Shown here in pieces: positions 58,473 through 64,000 of a stretch of 64,000 nt of DNA. The number at the start of each line of letters is the position of its first letter. Position 1 is the stretch's first letter. This DNA is from Arthrobacter gandavensis. Lineage in GTDB: Bacteria > Actinomycetota > Actinomycetes > Actinomycetales > Micrococcaceae. A program made the position numbers and the translations under genes. The stretch is from NCBI RefSeq assembly GCF_009192735.1, contig NZ_VTFU01000007.1, positions 62,001-126,000 on the forward strand, read 5' to 3'. The notes beneath the pieces were generated by a model. The model was not told the origin of the DNA and made no database searches. It saw only the letters and a program-made list of their open reading frames with translations.

Positions 58473-61400
58473 GTGCTAGTTGTGCTCACCGTTTTGTTTA
58501 CGGTGGCATTGGTGGCGCCCGTAATGTTCCGCAGGATCGGCCGGTCGGCGTTCTACGTCCTCGCCGCCGTCCCCGCAGCAGCCTTTGTCTGGCTGCTGGT
58601 CACGTTCCCCCGGTACACAGGTGCCGAGCAGACGCTGGCCTCGGGCGCTCCCAACGCCCCGCCGTCCGTAATTATCCCCTGGATTCCCGACCTCCGCGTG
58701 GAGCTGGCATTCCGGATGGATACCCTGGCCGCGGTCCTTTCCATCCTTATTCTCGGCGTCGGATCACTGGTCCTTTTCTACTGCGCCCGCTATTTCCGCC
58801 CCGGCGACACCCAGATGGGAGCTTTCGGCTCCCAGCTGCTTGCTTTTGCCGCGGCAATGTTCGGCCTCGTGACGGCAGATGACCTGATCCTGCTGTTCAT
58901 TTTCTGGGAACTGACCACCATCCTTTCCTACCTGCTGATCGGCTATTCCGCGCACCGGCTTTCAGCCCGCCGCGCGGCACTGCAGGCACTGATCGTCACC
59001 ACCTTCGGCGGCCTGACGATGCTGGTGGGCATGGTGCTCATCGGAGACGCCGCCGGAACCATGCGGATCTCCGAGATCCTGGCCATGGCCCCGCAGCTGC
59101 TCGAACGCGGCGCTCTCGTGGACGTCGCCATTGTGCTGATGCTCGTTGGCGCGGTGTCCAAATCCGCACTGCTCCCGTTCCACTTCTGGCTCCCCGCCGC
59201 CATGGCCGCGCCCACACCGGTCAGCGCGTACCTGCATGCCGCAGCCATGGTCAAGGCCGGCATCTATCTCGTCGCCCGGCTTGCTCCCGGCTTCTCGGAG
59301 TCGGCCTACTGGCACGCCGTCGTGCTGGTCCTTGGACTGTCCACCATGCTGCTGGGCGGCTGGCGCGCTCTGCGCCAATACGACCTGAAGCTGATCCTGG
59401 CCTACGGAACCGTCAGCCAGCTCGGTTTCCTGACCCTGGTGGTGGGCCTCGGCAACCGCGAAGCCGCCGTTGCCGGGCTCGGCCTGCTGCTGGCCCACGG
59501 TTTTTTCAAGGCCACCCTGTTCCTGGTGGTGGGCATCGTCGACCACCAGTCGGGCACCCGCGACATCCGCAAGCTTTCCGGAATCCACCGCTCCGCCCCG
59601 AAGCTGTTCATCGTGGCGCTCATCGGCGCCGCCTCGATGGCCGGTGTTCCGCCGCTGCTCGGCTTCGTGGCCAAGGAATCGGTGTATGAGACCTTCGTCC
59701 ACTACGCCGAAAAACAGGGCACCGCGGGAGCCGCGGTGCTGCTGGCCGGCGTCGTCATTGGTTCCATCCTGACCTTCGCGTACAGCGCCCGCTTCGTCTG
59801 GGGCGGCTTTGCCACCAAGGCCGACTGCCAGCCCACCCCCTTCAAGCAGGTGCCGTGGTCCTTCATCGCGGCCCCGGGCATCCTCGCCGTCGTCAGCGTG
59901 GTCTTCGGCCTGTGGCCGGCACCGCTGGACACCGCCATTGTGTCCTACGCTGACCTGTATCCGGCCGACGGCGACCCCACCCACCTGGCGTTGTGGCACG
60001 GTTTCACCACCGCGCTGCTGCTGACGGTCATCACCATCGGCATGGGGCTGCTGCTCTTCTGGCAGCGCCTCGCCGTGGAACGGGTGCAGGCGCGGTTCAC
60101 CGCCCCGCTGGATGCTGAGCGCTCCTACCGCGGAATCATCGGCGTGCTCGACGACGTCGCGGTCTGGGTCACCGGCCGCACGCAGCGCGGTTCGCTGATG
60201 TTCTACCTGTTCGTCATTCTCTCAGTGGCCGTCGTGACACCGCTGTTCGCGCTGATCGTGCGGGACGCACCGCTGCCTGACCAGTTCCACTGGTTCGATT
60301 CGCCGCTGCAGGTGGTTATCGGCGTCGGCATTATCCTCGGCGCACTGGCCGCGGCCCGCGCCAACAAGCGTTTCCTTGCAGTGCTGATGGTCAGCGTCAC
60401 CGGTTACGGAATTGCCCTGATCTTCGCCCTGCAGGGCGCGCCGGACCTGGCGCTGACCCAGATGCTGGTCGAAACCATCGTCCTGGTGGCCTTTGTCCTG
60501 GCGCTGCGTTCCCTGCCGGCACGGCTCTGGAAGCGTGAACCGGCGGGCCACCGCCTGCTGCGTGCCCTGCTGGGCGTGGCCTTCGGCGCCACCATGGTGA
60601 TGATTGCCATGACTTCAATGGCATCGCGTGTCGCCGAGCCGATTTCGCTGGCCTACCCGGAGCTTGCCTATGAGGTGGGCGGCGGCGCCAACATCGTCAA
60701 CGTCACCCTCGTGGACATCCGCGCCTGGGATACCTTCGGGGAGATCTCAGTGCTGGCCATGGCGGCCACCGGCGTCGCCTCGCTGATCTTTGTGCGCGGG
60801 CGGGGCGACAAGCGCCGGCGCGCGGAGGGCGTTGCCACCGGTTCTGTCGACCGCGGGCGCGAACACTTCGCGTCGTCCGGACGCGAGCAGGCCACGCTGG
60901 CCCTGGCGCGGAAGTTCTCCAGCGTCACCCGTGACGCATGGCTGGTTGCCGGCCGCACGCTCGCACCGGAACGGCGGTCGATCATCTTTGAGGTGATCAC
61001 GCGCCTGCTGTTCCACTCGGTCATCCTGTTCTCTGTCTATCTGCTCCTGGCCGGCCATAACATTCCCGGCGGCGGTTTCGCCGGCGGGCTCATGGCCGGG
61101 CTCGCGCTGACTATCCGCTACCTGGCGGGCGGCCGGTTCGAGCTGGCCGAAGCCAGCCCGGTGAGCGCCGGCCTGCTGCTCGGCGGCGGGCTCGGCATCG
61201 CCGGGTTGTCGGCGGCCATGCCGCTGTTCTTCGGCGGGCAGGTGCTGCAGAGCGCCATCATCAAGTTCACCTGGCCGATCTTCGGCGAGGTCAAGTTCGT
61301 CACGTCCACCATTTTCGACATAGGCGTGTACCTCGTGGTGGTCGGACTCGTGCTGGACGTCCTGCGCAGCCTCGGCTCCGAAATCGATGAACGCAGCGAA

Positions 61401-61481
61401 GGCGCATCCTCCAACGACGAGGAAACGCTGGAACCTGAACCCGACGTAACCGCCAAGGAAGAGGAGGAGGTAGCCCGATGA
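58473..61481 (+). CDS. mrpA: Na+/H+ antiporter subunit A (MrpA with fused MrpB)
   Basis: A 1002-aa NuoL-like subunit with about 20 helices: FIFWELTTILSYLLIGYSAHRLSARRAALQALIVTTFGG, SAYLHAAAMVKAGIYLVARLAPGF, and a C-terminal MrpB-type domain from about residue 825 (LFHSVILFSVYLLLAGHNIPGGGFAGGLMAGLALTIRYLAGG). GTG 58473 follows GGGAG; an in-frame ATG at 58377 would add a 32-residue basic stretch and is less likely. First gene of the Mrp operon (A/B-C-D-E...), which exchanges Na+ for H+ for pH and salt tolerance. Confidence 0.92.
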   Translation: MLVVLTVLFTVALVAPVMFRRIGRSAFYVLAAVPAAAFVWLLVTFPRYTGAEQTLASGAPNAPPSVIIPWIPDLRVELAFRMDTLAAVLSILILGVGSLVLFYCARYFRPGDTQMGAFGSQLLAFAAAMFGLVTADDLILLFIFWELTTILSYLLIGYSAHRLSARRAALQALIVTTFGGLTMLVGMVLIGDAAGTMRISEILAMAPQLLERGALVDVAIVLMLVGAVSKSALLPFHFWLPAAMAAPTPVSAYLHAAAMVKAGIYLVARLAPGFSESAYWHAVVLVLGLSTMLLGGWRALRQYDLKLILAYGTVSQLGFLTLVVGLGNREAAVAGLGLLLAHGFFKATLFLVVGIVDHQSGTRDIRKLSGIHRSAPKLFIVALIGAASMAGVPPLLGFVAKESVYETFVHYAEKQGTAGAAVLLAGVVIGSILTFAYSARFVWGGFATKADCQPTPFKQVPWSFIAAPGILAVVSVVFGLWPAPLDTAIVSYADLYPADGDPTHLALWHGFTTALLLTVITIGMGLLLFWQRLAVERVQARFTAPLDAERSYRGIIGVLDDVAVWVTGRTQRGSLMFYLFVILSVAVVTPLFALIVRDAPLPDQFHWFDSPLQVVIGVGIILGALAAARANKRFLAVLMVSVTGYGIALIFALQGAPDLALTQMLVETIVLVAFVLALRSLPARLWKREPAGHRLLRALLGVAFGATMVMIAMTSMASRVAEPISLAYPELAYEVGGGANIVNVTLVDIRAWDTFGEISVLAMAATGVASLIFVRGRGDKRRRAEGVATGSVDRGREHFASSGREQATLALARKFSSVTRDAWLVAGRTLAPERRSIIFEVITRLLFHSVILFSVYLLLAGHNIPGGGFAGGLMAGLALTIRYLAGGRFELAEASPVSAGLLLGGGLGIAGLSAAMPLFFGGQVLQSAIIKFTWPIFGEVKFVTSTIFDIGVYLVVVGLVLDVLRSLGSEIDERSEGASSNDEETLEPEPDVTAKEEEEVAR

Positions 61482-61966
61482 GCATAAACATCACCTTTAT
61501 GGTCATTATGGGAGCGCTGTATGCCTGCGGCATCTACCTGCTCCTGGAACGCAGCCTGACCCGCGTGGTGCTGGGGCTGACCATGCTCACCAACGCCACC
61601 AACATCCTGCTGCTCTCCACCGGCGGATTCCAGGGCCTGGCCCCGCTCTTCAACGCCGATATTGCCGCGGAGGACTACAACGATCCGCTGCCCCAGGCCT
61701 TCATCCTGACCTCCATTGTGATCTCCTTCTCCGTCACGGCGTTCATGCTGGGAATCATTTACCGGTCCTGGGTGCTGAGCCGCCAGGATGAGGTCCAGGA
61801 CGACATCGAAGACCGCCGCGTGGCAAGCCAGAGCAGCTTCGACGCGGAGGACGACGCGGACGTCCCCGAGGACACCACAGAATTCACCCCGCCCGAAGAG
61901 GCTGAAGAGGCGCCGGGTTCCCTGCGCGCCACCGGTCAGAGCACCAGCCCGGAGGCCAAGGAATGA
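61478..61966 (+). CDS. mrpC: Na+/H+ antiporter subunit C (MrpC)
   Basis: A 162-aa NuoK-like subunit with three helices (ITFMVIMGALYACGIYLLLERSLTRVVLGLTMLTNATNILLL; PLPQAFILTSIVISFSVTAFMLGIIY). The last 50 residues are acidic and low complexity, an extension beyond the usual 110-115 aa. Starts in the ATGA overlap with mrpA. Confidence 0.93.
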   Translation: MSINITFMVIMGALYACGIYLLLERSLTRVVLGLTMLTNATNILLLSTGGFQGLAPLFNADIAAEDYNDPLPQAFILTSIVISFSVTAFMLGIIYRSWVLSRQDEVQDDIEDRRVASQSSFDAEDDADVPEDTTEFTPPEEAEEAPGSLRATGQSTSPEAKE

Positions 61967-63573
61967 ACACCGTAAGTTTGGCCCCGCTGGCCGTGGTCCT
62001 GCCGTTCTTCGGCGCTGCCCTGGCCTTCATCCTGATCCGGCACACCCGTGCCCAGCGTGTCATCAGCATCAGCATCCTGTCGGTGACCCTGATCCTGGAA
62101 GTGATCCTGCTGTTCTCGGTCTGGGAGACCGGAGCCCAGGCGGTGAACCTGGGCGGCTGGCTGCCGCCGGTCGGCATCACCATGGTGGTGGACCAGTTCT
62201 CCGCGCTGATGCTGGTGGTCTCTTCCTCCGTCAGCCTGGCAGTGTTGATCTACGCAGCCGGCCAGGGCATGACGGACGGGGACGAGGACGGCCCGATCTC
62301 GATCTTCCACCCGACCTACCTGATCCTGGTGGCGGGTGTGTCCAACGCCTTCCTCGCCGGAGACCTCTTCAACCTCTATGTCGGGTTCGAAATCCTGCTC
62401 ACGGCAAGCTACGTGCTGATGACGCTGGGCGGAACCACGCCCCGCATCCGCGCCGGCGTCACCTACGTGGTGGTCAGCGTGGTCTCGTCGCTGCTGTTCC
62501 TGATCACCATTGCCATGATTTACGCGGCAACCGGCACAGTGAACATGGCGGATCTGGCCGTGAAACTGGGCGAACTGGATCCCGGGACGCAGCTGACGCT
62601 GCACCTGATGCTCCTGGTGGCCTTCGGCATTAAGGCGGCCGTGTTCCCGCTGTCCTTCTGGCTGCCTGACTCCTACCCCACGGCTCCAGCCCCGGTCACC
62701 GCGGTCTTTGCCGGCCTGTTGACCAAGGTGGGCGTGTACGCCATGGTCCGGACCGAGACGCTGCTCTTTCCCGGAGACCGGATCAATACGCTGCTGATGG
62801 TGGTGGCGGGGCTGACCATGGTGGTCGGTATCCTTGGTGCGCTGGCACAGACGGACATCAAACGTATGCTCTCCTTCACCCTGGTCAGCCACATTGGCTA
62901 CATGGTGTTTGGCCTGGCCGTGGGATCGGTGATCGGCATTGGGTCGGCGGTGTTCTACGTGGTCCACCACATTACGATCCAGACCTCGTTGTTCCTGGTT
63001 ACCGGCCTGATCGAGCGCCGCGGCGGGACCGCCAACATGGACCGGCTCGGCGGGCTCGCGAAGCTGTCACCGCTGCTGGCCGTGCTGTACTTCATCCCGG
63101 CCATCAACCTCGGCGGAATTCCGCCGTTCTCCGGCTTCCTGGGCAAGCTCGGCCTCCTGGAGGCCGGGGTGGACCTGGGCACTCCGCTGGCCTACGTCCT
63201 GGTGGGTGCCAGCGTGCTGACCAGCCTGCTGACCCTGCTGGTGATGGCACGCGTGTGGAACCGGGCGTTCTGGCGCACCCCTGAGGACGCGGTGCACCCG
63301 GACCCGATCCTGCTGGCGACGGGCGCCGGCGGCTCTTCGCTGCGGAACTCGGGCGAGGTTACCGAGAAGCCGTCGGGCAGGTTTGCCGGCCGCGGCGCCG
63401 TCGACCTGCTGCCGCGGACCATGGTCTACCCCACGGTGGGACTCGTGGCCCTGGGCGTCTCCCTGAGCGTCCTGGCCGGCCCGCTGTTCTCGCTCAGCGA
63501 CAACGCGGCGCAGGACCTGCTGGACCGCACGCCGTACATTGAAGCCGTTTTGGGAGAGGGGGCAAACCGATGA
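61963..63573 (+). CDS. mrpD: Na+/H+ antiporter subunit D (MrpD)
   Basis: A 536-aa NuoM/N-like subunit with about 14 helices: LYVGFEILLTASYVLMTLGG, LMLLVAFGIKAAVFPLSFWLPDSYPTAPAPVTAVFAGLLTKVGVYA (conserved Lys of the ion path), and MLSFTLVSHIGYMVFGLAVGS. ATGA overlap with mrpC at its start and with mrpE at its end. Confidence 0.94.
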   Translation: MNTVSLAPLAVVLPFFGAALAFILIRHTRAQRVISISILSVTLILEVILLFSVWETGAQAVNLGGWLPPVGITMVVDQFSALMLVVSSSVSLAVLIYAAGQGMTDGDEDGPISIFHPTYLILVAGVSNAFLAGDLFNLYVGFEILLTASYVLMTLGGTTPRIRAGVTYVVVSVVSSLLFLITIAMIYAATGTVNMADLAVKLGELDPGTQLTLHLMLLVAFGIKAAVFPLSFWLPDSYPTAPAPVTAVFAGLLTKVGVYAMVRTETLLFPGDRINTLLMVVAGLTMVVGILGALAQTDIKRMLSFTLVSHIGYMVFGLAVGSVIGIGSAVFYVVHHITIQTSLFLVTGLIERRGGTANMDRLGGLAKLSPLLAVLYFIPAINLGGIPPFSGFLGKLGLLEAGVDLGTPLAYVLVGASVLTSLLTLLVMARVWNRAFWRTPEDAVHPDPILLATGAGGSSLRNSGEVTEKPSGRFAGRGAVDLLPRTMVYPTVGLVALGVSLSVLAGPLFSLSDNAAQDLLDRTPYIEAVLGEGANR

Positions 63574-64000
63574 CCCGCAGAGCCCAAATGCGCAACCGCC
63601 CCCGCGTGCCGCTGCTCAAGGAAATCCCGCTGCTGATCTGGCTGGTGTTCCTTTGGGGAGCACTGTGGCAGGACTTCAGCGCCGGAAACCTGATCTTCGG
63701 TGCCGTCATTTCCTTCATCGTGGTCAACATCTTCTACCTGCCGCCGGTGGAACTCAGTGGCCGGTTCAACCCGATCTATGCCCTGGGTTTCCTGTTCCGG
63801 TTCTTCTACAAGCTGGTCCACGCCAGCTTCGAGGTACTGTGGCTGTCCATCGCCAAGGGGCCGAACATCAAGAATGCCGTGGTGGGCGTGAAGCTGCGCA
63901 GCCACTCGGACCTCCTGGTCACAGCCACCGGCCATGCCCTGTCGCTGATCCCGGGTTCCCTGGTGGTGGAGGTGGACCGGTCCACCTCCACGCTTTACCT
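63570..64000 (+). CDS. mrpE: Na+/H+ antiporter subunit E (MrpE), 3' partial
   Basis: Begins in the ATGA overlap with mrpD and runs off the window; about 143 codons are visible. MTRRAQMRNRPRVPLLKEIP leads into two membrane helices (LLIWLVFLWGALWQDF; LIFGAVISFIVVNIFYLP) and a segment ending HALSLIPGSLVVEVDRSTSTLY, the conserved end region of MrpE. The operon surely continues with mrpF and mrpG outside the window. Confidence 0.92.
   Translation, partial: MTRRAQMRNRPRVPLLKEIPLLIWLVFLWGALWQDFSAGNLIFGAVISFIVVNIFYLPPVELSGRFNPIYALGFLFRFFYKLVHASFEVLWLSIAKGPNIKNAVVGVKLRSHSDLLVTATGHALSLIPGSLVVEVDRSTSTLY

Overview
The window is one contiguous stretch of a high-GC actinobacterial chromosome. The most likely source is a member of the Micrococcaceae (Arthrobacter-like). 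Indicators are a 13E12/DUF222-type HNH endonuclease gene, a LpqY-SugABC-like sugar importer, IdeR/DtxR-type iron boxes, an actinobacterial-length dCTP deaminase, a fused MrpA antiporter subunit, many GTG starts, and many genes that lack a Shine-Dalgarno (SD) sequence but have a -10 hexamer 6-7 nt before the start codon (probable leaderless mRNAs). I see no prophage, insertion sequence, CRISPR array or rRNA. The only RNA gene I can support is tRNA-Gly(CCC).

Layout. 1-2.8 kb: 3' part of an HNH endonuclease, a small Imm35/YrhB-like protein and an APC permease. 3.0-6.9 kb: a four-gene OpuC-type compatible-solute ABC importer whose lipoprotein carries a 15-bp tandem repeat ahead of its signal peptide. 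6.9-11.1 kb: a hotdog thioesterase, a RibD-C/DHFR-like reductase and a giant heptad-repeat (YhgE/Pip-like) membrane protein; the thioesterase and repeat-protein promoters share an operator-like palindrome. 11.4-14.1 kb: an OFA-type MFS transporter with a 37-aa partner, and a zinc alcohol dehydrogenase. 14.1-19.5 kb: acyl-CoA catabolism (APH-like kinase, two acyl-CoA dehydrogenases, one SDR). 19.7-21.8 kb: MarR, Rieske ferredoxin and an iron-siderophore binding lipoprotein behind an IdeR-like box. 22-29.5 kb: MscS channel, PRC-barrel protein, YihY, APC permease, TrxR-like flavoprotein, NAD-epimerase and a xi-class hydroquinone reductase. 29.6-33.8 kb: iron-siderophore permeases, ATPase and siderophore-interacting reductase behind a second IdeR-like box.

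33.9-40.3 kb: M23 peptidase, diacylglycerol kinase-family protein, SGNH hydrolase, MHS-family MFS, MarR and a GlgC-family enzyme. 40.3-42 kb: rpmB-rpmG-rpsN (cysteine-poor forms) and an HU gene. 42-46.2 kb: a CopD-CtaG fusion followed by a thioredoxin-NHL protein. 46.3-51.8 kb: a TcaA-like membrane protein and a LpqY-SugABC-like sugar importer. 51.9-56.9 kb: AEC transporter, tRNA-Gly, an M4 protease with an emfourin-like inhibitor, SseB-like protein, tryptophan 2,3-dioxygenase and dCTP deaminase. 56.9-64 kb: a UMF1-type MFS protein and the start of an Mrp Na+/H+ antiporter operon (A, C, D, partial E).

Most of the content is ordinary housekeeping and transport. The items most worth a second look are the serial start codons in the solute-binding lipoprotein, the shared palindromic operator joining a thioesterase to the heptad-repeat protein, a possible ATT start on the M23 peptidase, a hairpin that includes the SD of the iron-permease operon, and phased A-tracts upstream of the HU gene.
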